Source of the DNA: Typhlomys cinereus
Lineage: Eukaryota; Chordata; Mammalia; Rodentia; Platacanthomyidae
Length of the DNA stretch: 64,000 nucleotides
Assembly (NCBI GenBank): GCA_023101885.1
Contig: JALPQD010000142.1
Span: 2,322,454 to 2,386,453 of the forward strand
Direction: 5' to 3'
Below, piece after piece: positions 12,831 to 22,287 of this stretch (position 1 is its first letter; each line of letters begins with the position of its first letter). The notes beneath the pieces are model-generated. The model made no database searches. It was not told the origin of the DNA and worked only from the letters and a program-made list of their open reading frames with translations. A program made the position numbers and the translations under genes.

Positions 12831-13128
12831 TTTTTAAATTTTTTTTTTATTATTTATTCAATTGTGCACGTGTATGTGTGTGTGTGCGTGCGTGTATGTG
12901 TGTATGTGTGTGTAGAACCACGGACGAATTCAGGAACCACTATGGACGCCTCCACCTCCTACTTAATTACTCTGCCCGGGAATTCAGAGATCCGCCCTAC
13001 CAGGACCAGAAACGCAGGCTGCCCCCGCTTCTTACCGGCGTCTATATGTGGGGTCTAGGATCCGAACTCAGGACCTTCTGCCTACAAGGCAGAGGCTTAA
13101 CTCCTGAGCCACTGCTCCAGCCCCCTTG
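12831..13128 (-). mobile_element. Young CpG-rich SINE, copy 2
   Basis: It has the same body as copy 1 (GAACCACGGACGAATTC...GGGTCTAGGATCCGAACTC). Flanking direct repeats TTTTCCTTTTTAAA are at 12817-12830 and 13129-13142. It landed in the head of an older SINE of the same lineage. Confidence 0.88.
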
Positions 13129-13142
13129 TTTTCCTTTTTAAA

Positions 13143-13682
13143 ATTATTTTTTTCTACTTTTATAAGCATATTGAGTACTCATCCCATCTTCCCTCTCTCC
13201 CTCCTCCCTCCCATCCCCTCCCTTCCCTTCACCATTCCCTCCCACTACCTCCCACCCTTCTGCCCGCATGCCTCAATGGACCTCAGGATTCACTCTAGCT
13301 TGTCTACTCCTATGGGCTCAGGCCTCTGTAGTGTAACAAGTTACCTCTCTTCAGGCTACCTCACTGATGTGTGAATTTCCCTTCACTCATCTAGATTTAG
13401 ACCCAAAGGTTTCTACTGCGAGTTCCTACCCTATGAGTATAATAACAGCTGCCTATAGAACAGTTTGATGTTCTGTCTTCCTACCTATAGGGTTTATTGG
13501 TTGACTTCCATATTGATCTATTTCCTTCCCCTTTTTAGATTCTTGTTCTAAATTATAGTAACAGGGATGTATAACATTCTGACAAGTGGGTCTTAAGTCC
13601 AATAAGAAAGCTGTTGCTTATTTCTTTAGTCCTCATGCCACTATTTCACTAGTGGTTACCTATTGCCATGGTGATCTATATG
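13143..13682 (-). mobile_element. L1 3'UTR-like fragment, antisense
   Basis: A T-rich start is followed by a pyrimidine-rich run (CCTCCCTCCCATCCCC) and diverged rodent L1 3'UTR-like text, including AAGTCCAATAAGAAAGCTGTTG and CATGCCACTATTTCACTAG. A sense relative of that last part occurs at 17050-17130. Confidence 0.5.
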
Positions 13683-13721
13683 GGAGGCAGTGTCTTAACA
13701 CCTCAGCCATCTTTCCAGCCA
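13683..13721 (-). mobile_element. SINE head fragment, antisense
   Basis: GGAGGCAGTGTCTTAACACC followed by TCAGCCATCTTTCCAGCC is the reversed tRNA-like head shared by the SINEs here. The body is missing. Confidence 0.6.
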
Positions 13722-14690
13722 TTTCTAGTAGTTTTATAGCTTTGGATTTTCAAGTCTCTGATCCATTGTGATGATGCAATTTAACATTTGGATGTTCAGT
13801 AGCATCATCTGCTACAAAGGTTACCTTTTTGCTTCCTTGTAATGCTTTTCATTCTTTCAAGATCACTTGTGTGAAATATTTTCAGAATTTCTATTATGAT
13901 CCAATGATACATTTCTCATGTTTTACCAATATTACTCACTTTTGATTATTGTAAATTTGCAGCTTGCTTTCCATATAATGTAGTCCTCTGATTTGTCTTT
14001 TTTTCTCCAATATTCCTTTAGTTGCTTTGGGTCTTCAATATTGACATAAGAAAATTGTCATCATTATGTTGGTCTTTACGTGCTGCCTTGGGACGCTGGC
14101 TGGAGGTGCATGGTATCTATAAACCAAAGTGTAAATAGTGGACATCTAAGATTTACCATAAGCAAGTACAGATACTGCTTTCATTTTTTTTAATTTTCTG
14201 GTTCCATTCACTGTATTTTATAGTATTTCTCAAATAAACCTTACAGATAATTTGTTGGATTTGTAGTTAGGTACTTTGTTTTGAGAAACCATTATATACG
14301 ACTTAGTGTTTTATATTAAAAAACAATTGACATTTGTACATTATTCTTGAATCTTTCAAACACTATAATTTCTTATTAACTGCAAGTATTTTTGTTGTTA
14401 CTTTTAGCTCCTGGACTTTCTACATAGAAGACTATGTTCTCTATGAACAAAGTTAAGGTTATTTCTTCTTTTCCAGTTTGTCTCACTTCCTTTTTTGTCC
14501 TACTGTATTATTGAAGACTTTTAGTAGAGTGTTGAAATAGAGGGACTGAAAGAATGGAAGACAGTTTTTCCTTATTCCTGATCTTAACGAGAAAACTCTC
14601 AATTTCACACTTTGGGAATAGTACTTCATGTTTGTTCTACCCAGAATTTTTATTTTTGTTGTCTGTATTGTGTTTATTTTGTCATGAGCA
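13722..14690 (-). mobile_element. Ancient L1, antisense, part 2
   Basis: TCTAGTAGTTTTATAGCTTTGG...AAGTCTCTGATCC, GACTTTCTACATAGAAGAC...TCTATGAACAAAG and ATTATTGAAGACTTTTAG read as reversed L1 ORF2 in the order expected upstream of the 11340-12536 part. This shows that the two parts were one element before the SINE and L1 block at 12537-13721 inserted. Confidence 0.72.
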
Positions 14691-15060
14691 TGTGTGTGCA
14701 CACACAGTGTATGTACATACATGTGCACACATCTGTGTATGGATATAAGTGTACATATGTGTATGTATGCAAGTGCACATATGTATGTATGTGCATGTGG
14801 TGGTCAGAAACCCATGTTGCACGACGTCTTCATTCCATCCACCTCATTCTTTGAGATAAGGTTTTTCACTGAGCTTGGATAGCACTAATCAAGCTAGGCT
14901 CACTTGCCAGAAAGCTCCAGGGATCTTGTGTCTACTCCCCAGAACTGGAATTACAGATCTGTACCAGTGCTGGCCTTTATTGCAGGTGCTAAGATATGAA
15001 CTCCAGTCCTCATACTTGTGTAGCAAACACTTGCCAACTGAGCCACCTGATCTGTCCCTT
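14690..15060 (-). mobile_element. B4-like (ID plus B1) SINE, antisense
   Basis: A TG-rich tail (14690-14800) precedes a B1-like middle (AGATAAGGTTTTTCACTGAGC...GGAATTACAGATC). The reversed tRNA-like head follows (TATGAACTCCAGTCCTCATACTTG...ACTGAGCCACCTGATC). Confidence 0.65.
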
Positions 15061-16504
15061 ATATAGAATTCTTGAACCTCCTATATTATTAAAACTTTCA
15101 GTTTCAAAACACTGGAAAATTGAGTCTACTATTTCTTCAAGATTTTTTTCTGTTCCTTTATTTTCTGTATTTCAAGACCTATAAAGCAATATTGGAGTAG
15201 TTAAATTTTTATAGTGCACTGATACTCTGTTAGATTTTCTCTCTGCATTTCATTATCAATAGTTTACATTGCTATATTCAAGTTTGTAAAATTTTCCTCT
15301 GCAGATGGTATAATGTTTATTTTTCATCACAGACATACTTTTTCCTCTGTCTAAATCCAATGTTAGCTTTTTCCTTTTCTTTATATTTCCTTAAGATGTG
15401 TTTTTATCTTTCTTCATGGACATTCCTAATATTCCTACCTGTGACAACATCATCTATATCATCACTGCTTTAATTGTAATGAGCTGATTTTTTTTATCTG
15501 AATTTACTTTGGTTTCTTTTTGGAAGATAAAGTCAGTATAACCTTTAGTCTGTTGATAATTTTCTCAACTGCAGATAGAATACTTTCTTGAGTAATTTAC
15601 CAGATGCCCTGAGTATTATAATAAAAAGGATTTTGCATGGTGACTGGTAGGAAGTACAGCATTGACTGAGCAATGTGTTTTGTTATCCTTCTTCTTTTGA
15701 ATACCTCTTTCTGAGAACTCGACTGATTTTCTCACATATATAGATGAATACTTAGCCGAAAAGCAAGCTTGGAGTCATTTTTCAACCTGAAGAGTTCTCT
15801 CTCTGCAGATCTCTATTCTCAAGCACTCTGGGTCTTTCTTACAACATACTCTTTAAACCTATTGCTCTTCAATGATTTCACATGTACCTATATTTTGATC
15901 ATATTTGCCCCATTATTCTCTCTGAAATCCCTCCCCTTCTGGGCATCTTACTCCCACCCAGTCTCTCATCTGTTTTCAAGTCTGTGTTTAATGAACTACT
16001 GAGTTTAACGAGGGTTGTATGCATGAATGTGGATATGTGCTTGTCTACTGGAACATGGGCATTTCATCAGTAGCTACAGTCCTAAAGAAAAAGGACTCAT
16101 CCTTCATCCAACAAGCATTAATTGCCCCTATCTGCTCAACTAGGGGTGAAGCTTTGTGACCTCCCTCACATCTATGCTGGCATGTGGACCATCTCATACA
16201 TTGTAGTTATTGTGCAGTTATCACAATGCTGTGCACTCAAGGGTGCAGTGGCTGTGTCATGTCCAGAAGGAATGTTTCACAGCACGACGCCACAGCCCCC
16301 AGATGTCACATTCTTTCTGCCCTCTCTTATGTGATGTTCCATGTGCCATGCACAAGTAGTATAGGTGTCCCTTTTAAGGTTAACCACATCAAAGTTGATT
16401 AGGCAACTGAGTCTCTGCATTAACCATTATCTAGTACAAAAAGTAGCTTCCTCTGACTAAGGCTGACGACATCAGTGCTGCTATACAGGAATAAAATAAA
16501 TATT
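15061..16504. other. AT-rich non-coding; possible old L1 remnants
   Basis: 15061-15730 is T-rich and may be further ancient antisense L1, but I could not match it firmly. 15770-16490 is unique sequence. No gene is supported. Confidence 0.4.
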
Positions 16505-16840
16505 TATCAAACTGCTTGAGCTTGACAGGGACTGGGGAGATAATGTAGTAGTTAAAATGGTCATTGTATAAGCAAAAGAACTGTAGTTCAGATATTCAGA
16601 TTGCACATGAAATAGTAGGCAAGTGTGACAGACTATCTCCAATTCTAAAATCAGAAAGGAGAGACTAGGAATCCCCAGAGTAAGCTGGATAACCAGTGAG
16701 TTTGATACAAAACTCAATCTCAAAAAACATTAAGTGTAAGAGTTATTGAGATGATTCCCAATATCGATCTCAGGCTTCCACATGGCTGTGATGCATACAC
16801 ATACATTTGTACCCCCATACACATAACTATACACATGCAA

Positions 16841-16885
<45 letters not shown>
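16505..16885 (+). mobile_element. B4-like SINE with CA tail
   Basis: The head GACTGGGGAGATAATGTAGTAG is followed by a B1-like part (AATCCCCAGAGTAAGC...GATACAAAACTCAATCTCAA) and CTCAGGCTTCCACATGGCTG. It ends in a CA microsatellite at 16843-16883. Confidence 0.65.
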
Positions 16886-16886
<1 letters not shown>

Positions 16887-17029
16887 AATTGAGACAGTAA
16901 AAAATAAAAAGACAGCAACTTCTCATGACCACTTAGCAAAATAAAAAATACCAAGTTCTCCATGAGGGTCTGTGATATCTACACCTAGTCAAGAACATTA
17001 TACCGTGTTTACAGTATTATCCCTAAATT

Positions 17030-17160
17030 TCCTTCATGTGGAGCAGGCTGCAAATCCAATCAGAATGCTGTGGGTTACCCCCAGATCAGTCATGCCAATA
17101 TTACATGGTGGGCACATATTATCTGAAGAGTCAATATTGTGATATGAAAAGTCTACTACT
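17030..17160 (+). mobile_element. L1 3'UTR-like fragment
   Basis: TGCAAATCCAATCAGAATGC, TGGGTTACCCCCAGATC and CATGCCAATATTACATGGTG form a short block that is related in reverse to 13570-13670. Confidence 0.45.
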
Positions 17161-18430
17161 AGCTAAGGCCTTTGATGACTTTTCTTCCCCCAGAAGCCTG
17201 TATAGCACCTTCTGATTCTGTGAAAAAATTTGAGAGAAAACAACTTCTAGATTCAGTCAGGCTTCATATTAATTTCTCTATATCCTGCAACCAGAGTATA
17301 ACATACTTCTAAACATTAGGTTTCCTTACCTATACAACTGTCATTGAACTTTCTTTTCTTTTAATTTTCTTTAAAATTCTTTTGTTTATCCACTTTGTTT
17401 TTTACTTAGTTCTCTTCCACTAAGTAGTTATCATTGTGCTGGATTTTCTGTTTTCAGTACTTTGATTTCTCATTTTAATTTCTTTTCTTCAAACTTTGTG
17501 TGCTCATGGTTGGAACAGTCTCTCCCATGTTAAATAGTGGACATGCTTGTGCTGTCTATGATATTAAGGAGAAAACCATGGAGTGTCTTAAGCATAACAT
17601 TTTATTTATCTTTCATAATAACATGGAAAATATATTGGGAGAGGCAAGGGCTGTAAGATCAGAATAAAGTTTAATTATTACTATACATAATTTACATTAC
17701 ATAATAATTTACATAACAATACTCATAAAAATTTGAGCAGCAAGAATACAGCTCTTAATAGTTTTATATTAGAGAAACAATGTTTTACACATATTTTATG
17801 AACAATCAATACATTTGGAATAAAAGTCGACTCATTAATTACATAAAATTTGCATTTATCTAGGCTTTTTTGGTTAGGAATTAAGATAGAAAGCAGACAT
17901 TGACTTCATATAAAATAAATTTCAAAATGAAGTTTTAGTGAGTTGTTCTTAGAATTGAACAAGTCATCTTGCCGCATTTAATCTTGACTGTGTCATTTTA
18001 AAATTAGATTTAAATACTTTCTCAAAGAATGTTTCAATAAATATTGAGATATGAATCTTCGGTGATATGCAGCATATTGAAAAAATAAAATTTATTCCTT
18101 CAGAAGCAGCTTCTTTTTGACTTATAGTCAAAATTCAGATTAAGAGTCATGTTCTTTAGGAATTTTGGGATGAACCTACATAATTATTGCATAATAATGA
18201 CTTTAAAATCTCATAAAATATCACCAGTATTAAAATAGTCTTTATAATCTTCATTACTATGAACTTTAGCCTCTAAATAAATGCATACAGATTTATTCAA
18301 AATGAAAAAAAATCAATATAAATATGTTGCATCTGTAATACCAGTCAATTAGTTTTTTGTTAGTTCAGCTTTTGGATTATATGCTTTTCTCACCTAAATG
18401 TTCATAATTTTAAAGACAATTAAATAAAAC
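17161..18430. other. Unique AT-rich sequence, no feature seen
   Basis: No gene or clear mobile element is recognised here. Confidence 0.5.
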
Positions 18431-18439
18431 ACAGATTGG

Positions 18440-18702
18440 CTAAAAAGGTGACTCGGGGTTAATACTGTGCCTTGCAAGAATAAGGACTTGAGGTCAGATC
18501 CCAGATTTTAAGTAAAAAAGCCAGCAGAATTGGCAGCAGCCTTCACTTTGGGTCCCAGAAGGCAAACAAAGCCTGGGAAGTCCCAAAACAAAGTAAAAAT
18601 GAGGTAGAAATAATCTAGGATGATTCCCAAAGTCATCCTTGGGCCTCCCTAGGCAAACATAGTTCCCTCTGATATACATAGATAGAAAGACAGGCAGACA
18701 AG

Positions 18703-18749
<47 letters not shown>

Positions 18750-18775
18750 CAAAAAAGGAGAAAGAAAAGCAGACA
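18440..18775 (+). mobile_element. Older tRNA-headed SINE with CA tail
   Basis: The head AAGGTGACTCGGGGTTAATAC and body AAATAATCTAGGATGATTCCC...TTCCCTCTGATATACATAG match the lineage. A CA tract at 18706-18748 ends it. Confidence 0.8.
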
Positions 18776-18860
18776 TTTTAAAGTTGTTTAGATTTTCACA
18801 TAAATTTGATTAAATCGGATGGTTTCAGCCCAAGACCTGTCATAACTTATAGATTTTCCC

Positions 18861-19470
18861 GCTCCTGCAATGCCCTTCGCAGCAAAATTAAAAAAAAACA
18901 ACCAACAAACCATAATTCAGAACATCAGAGACTCTATAACAAGCACCTGGAACCAGGCCAGCCTAATGTCTCCCCAACCTGAAGCTCAGGGATATTTGCA
19001 AAAGAGGGGGCAGTAAGATTGTAAGAGCTCAAGGAGAGGGAGGAGTAATGATATGCAAGATACTCCACACAAGTTAGGGCCGAAGCAATCATAATAGGAC
19101 TTTGCATGACCTGTGCAATGACCAACACATTATTGACTCTTCAAAGTCTAGCATGGATTAAAGGTAGGGATTAATAGCCACCATAGTGTTCCTATACTTA
19201 TGGAGAACACAAGAAAGAGTTCTAGGAAATGCCACTGAGTCCTTACACCTCATCAGAGAGGAGGGCCCAGAGGAAAGTTTGACATACACATTAAAGGACG
19301 CTCCAGGGATGGGGGAGAGGAGGCACTGGGAGATAGAGAGGAAGGGGGGGAAAGGCAGGGGAAAAGGGAGGAGGGAGCAAGGGGTCCAGGGAGGGGTGGA
19401 GGGAAGGAGGGGACCGGTGTACCTATTAAGTTTATATGAGCAGAAATAAATAAATAAATAAATAAATAAA
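18861..19470 (+). mobile_element. L1 3'UTR fragment with tiny 5' inversion
   Basis: Positions 18879-19440 run parallel to the 3'UTR of the full-length L1 (47555-48090): CAGAACATCAGAGACTCTA, GGCAGTAAGATTGTAAGAGC and the purine-rich block. It ends in an (AAAT)n tail. The first 18 bases (18861-18878, GCTCCTGCAATGCCCTTC) are the exact reverse complement of L1 sequence at 5231-5248 of the older copy, so the very 5' end is inverted. Confidence 0.8.
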
Positions 19471-20164
19471 GGAAATTTAATAATTTGAAATGCTGTATCA
19501 TGAACTCTATTGAGGTATATGAAATACAATTAAGAGAAAATTTGTTCATTGAAAATGTCTCAAAATATTAAAATAATCATAGAAAAAATAACATAGATTT
19601 TTTAAATATTTGCTGCTTTTCATAATGAGATTGAATATTAACAAAGAAAACTCAATCTGTAAATTAAAAGGGAATATATATATAGATATATATTCTATAT
19701 TGGAGATAGTTATCTTCAAAATTATGTACATATGTGTAATTGTCTTATTGCCTTGTTGTATATTTAAGATATGTTCAAATATAAGAAAAATGTTGATAAG
19801 CTCAAGTAAATGAACATGACATTTCATTTAACCAATCTTAACTTTGTACTGGATTGTTGTGCCATTCAAGGAGTAAGGGAAGGGTTTGTAATAGAGTTAG
19901 AAGGAAACTGATCACAATGCAAATGCTCCCTTTGCCTTACTTAGCAGTAGACATGGAATACATTTTGGTGGTGATGTCTAAAAAAGTTGCTTAAATGGCA
20001 AGTGGCTCTGCACATGTGCAAATTGTATTGGCTCTTTTCTAGACTACTGCTCAGTGATACACAACTGTTTTTCATGTCCTTATGCAATTTTATCCTTTAA
20101 TAATCAAAATTTGATAAATGTTTTCTCTAAAGATAACAGTATCATTTATCTAATTCCAGAACAC
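19471..20164. other. Unique AT-rich sequence, no feature seen
   Basis: Overlapping short frames on both strands here are chance in AT-rich DNA. Confidence 0.5.
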
Positions 20165-20173
20165 TCTGAGCAA

Positions 20174-20193
20174 ATATTTTTCTCTTTCTTTTC

Positions 20194-20277
<84 letters not shown>

Positions 20278-20465
20278 TCATCCTAGATTGCTTCTACCTC
20301 CTTTTTGCTTTGCTTTGGGATATGCCAGTCTTCACCCTCCAGGGCTGGAAGTGCAGGTCATCACCATTTCTACCTAGTGTTTTTAATGTGTGACTTGGGA
20401 TTTGAACTCAGGGCCTTTTGCTTGAGGGACAGAGTCTTTACCCCTGAGCCTTCTCTCCAGTCCAA
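20174..20465 (-). mobile_element. Older tRNA-headed SINE with (TTTC)n tail
   Basis: A tetranucleotide run of TTTC (about 20186-20279) precedes the family body (CATCCTAGATTGCTTC...CACCCTCCAGGGCTGG) and the reversed head ending in CTTCTCTCCAGTCC. Possible imperfect flanking repeats start TCTGAGCA at 20165 and 20466. Confidence 0.82.
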
Positions 20466-20562
20466 TCTGAGCAGAATTTTTTTTATGACACAGATGGTGG
20501 CAGTGATTTGGGAAATTATCTTATTCTTAGTTTTGCCTAGTTAAAAATCATCTGTCAGACTA

Positions 20563-20685
20563 GTTGCTGTGGCATAAGCTTCTAGTCTCAGAGGCTTAGA
20601 TGATTGAAACAGGAAAATCACTCATGCCCAGGATTCAGAACAACAACCCCAGGAAGTATTTGAGATACAATATCAGAAATATATA
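20563..20685 (+). mobile_element. Degraded B1-like SINE
   Basis: GTTGCTGTGGCATAAGCTTC, TAGTCTCAGAGGCTTAGATG and AACCCCAGGAAGTATTTGAG align with B1 in order, but with many changes. Confidence 0.5.
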
Positions 20686-20689
20686 TTTG

Positions 20690-21439
20690 GATTTTATTGA
20701 GTCTATGCTTATATCCTACTTTACATAGATACAAGCATACATATCTTCAATCTTAATATTGAGCTAGTTTCAAAAGAAAAATGCTAGTAATTCATTAGAT
20801 AATCTGTCAGTTATACAAACAGGTTTGTAGACATAGGTTTGTGACTAGGAAATTCACAAATGGATTTATTAAAAGCATATGTAAGATTGTTCAGAGACGT
20901 TTTATGTAAATTGAACAAAGTGATGAAATATCCAAATAGCTATCAACATGAGAATGGATAAATAAAACAGCTTATTCATAAAAGACAAAGCTGGTGGAGA
21001 AAGTTAATATTTTTGTCTTCACGAGCAAGCTACCTGAGGGGCAGTTACTTTAAGGGCTGCAGGTTATTTGCTTGTTCTGAACAGAACAGCATATTTACAA
21101 AATGTGTAATTTATACATGCTATATCTTGGAATATAAGTTTAAAATAATATATTGACTATGAGAAAGAGTTTCCAGATGTGGGGTCTGAAAACAGGGGGT
21201 GATAGAAAAGACGTTTTGTTCATTCCTTGACTCCATCCTTCCTTGTTCCTGGCTTGTTCCTAAATTTAGTCTTTCAGCATTGGGAATTGCTAGCTCAGGA
21301 ATCAAATCCTCAGAGGCTGATAAACTTCCTGCGTGGGGCTCCTCCTGTTCTGGGCGGGTAAGGCATGTATGTGCATAGGGGCGCAGTGTAAAAGAGAATC
21401 TCGATTCCCTCCGACAGAGCCGCAGAAACTAGAGCAAAG
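20690..21439. other. NMBR upstream flank
   Basis: Unique sequence shifting from AT-rich to moderately GC-rich at about 21320. No repeat is recognised. It could hold regulatory sequence, but nothing specific is visible. Confidence 0.45.
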
Positions 21440-21865
21440 CTGAGGAGTGAAAGCTCAGGCCCCTCTCTAGGACCTGCAGTTCAGCTGCGGCGGGCTGGAC
21501 AGCTCCCGGCTGACTTCCGCTGCTGGGGTGGAAGAGTTACAGAGCTACTTCCATCCATCCCGGAGGGATCAGCTTTTGTTCTTCAAAAGGGCTATTCTCC
21601 TCTTGCTACAGACGGGAACAGAGCATTGAAGACGCAATAAAGACGTCTTTGCTTTCTGTCTGAATGTACATTGTGAGCCAGCGGCAGCAAAGGAACCCCT
21701 TGCAAATGTGAGCGCGCGCTCACATTTCTGGACAGGACACCCCGGGGATAGGTGGCAGGTCCTTCCCTGCGTGCCATAAGCGTGCCAGGGCAAGCGCTTT
21801 GCACTTTTTAAAAGGAGGCATCCGGCCGCATGAAAAGTCCGTCAGACTCTCCGGGAAAGGAGACC
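21440..21865 (+). promoter_or_regulatory. NMBR: NMBR 5' flank / CpG-rich promoter region
   Basis: CpG density rises sharply from about 21440 and stays high to the end of exon 1 at 22287, while the surrounding sequence is CpG-poor. This fits a promoter-proximal CpG island. The transcription start cannot be placed from sequence. A TATA-like TTTTTAAAAG at 21805-21814 is too close to the ATG to be convincing. A perfect palindrome lies at 21704-21727. Confidence 0.6.
21704..21727. repeat. Perfect 24-bp palindrome upstream of NMBR
   Basis: The half-site AAATGTGAGCGC is followed directly by its exact reverse complement, with an alternating GCGCGC core. It lies 138 bp before the start codon in the CpG-rich region. 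The symmetry is certain. A role as a dimeric factor site or hairpin is only a possibility. Confidence 0.9.
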
Positions 21866-22287
21866 ATGCCCCCCAGGTCTCTTTGCAACCTCTCCCTGAC
21901 CACCGAGGAGAACGAGAGCGGGTTTGTACCAGAGTTGTGGGAAAAGGATTTCCTGCCAGGCTCCGAGGGGACCACCGCGGAGTTGGTGATCCGCTGCGTG
22001 ATCCCGTCGCTCTACCTGCTCATCATCACGGTGGGCTTGCTGGGCAACATCATGCTGGTGAAAATCTTCCTCACCAACAGCGCCATGAGGAGCGTACCCA
22101 ACATCTTCATCTCCAACCTGGCGGCTGGGGACCTGCTGCTGCTGCTCACTTGCGTGCCGGTGGATGCCTCGCGCTACTTCTTTGACGAGTGGATGTTCGG
22201 CAAGGTGGGCTGCAAACTCATCCCGGCCATCCAGCTCACCTCCGTGGGGGTGTCCGTGTTCACTCTGACTGCGCTCAGCGCGGACAG
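21866..22287 (+). CDS. NMBR: NMBR coding exon 1 (N-terminus to TM3)
   Basis: It encodes residues 1-140 and two bases of codon 141. The start at 21866 gives [10 protein letters not shown], aligning with the known NMBR N-terminus, and has A at -3. An in-frame ATG at 21830 would add 12 residues ([12 protein letters not shown]) but has a poor context. The exon covers the extracellular N-terminus (about 1-43), TM1, TM2, the first extracellular loop and TM3. It ends GACAG|GTAAGA, so the intron splits the arginine codon of the DRY motif (phase 2). It is rich in CpG, unlike the rest of the window. Confidence 0.96.

Noticed and set aside
20054..20377. Open frame with a long FLS-repeat
   Set aside because: It is the translation of a (TTTC)n SINE tail, not a gene.
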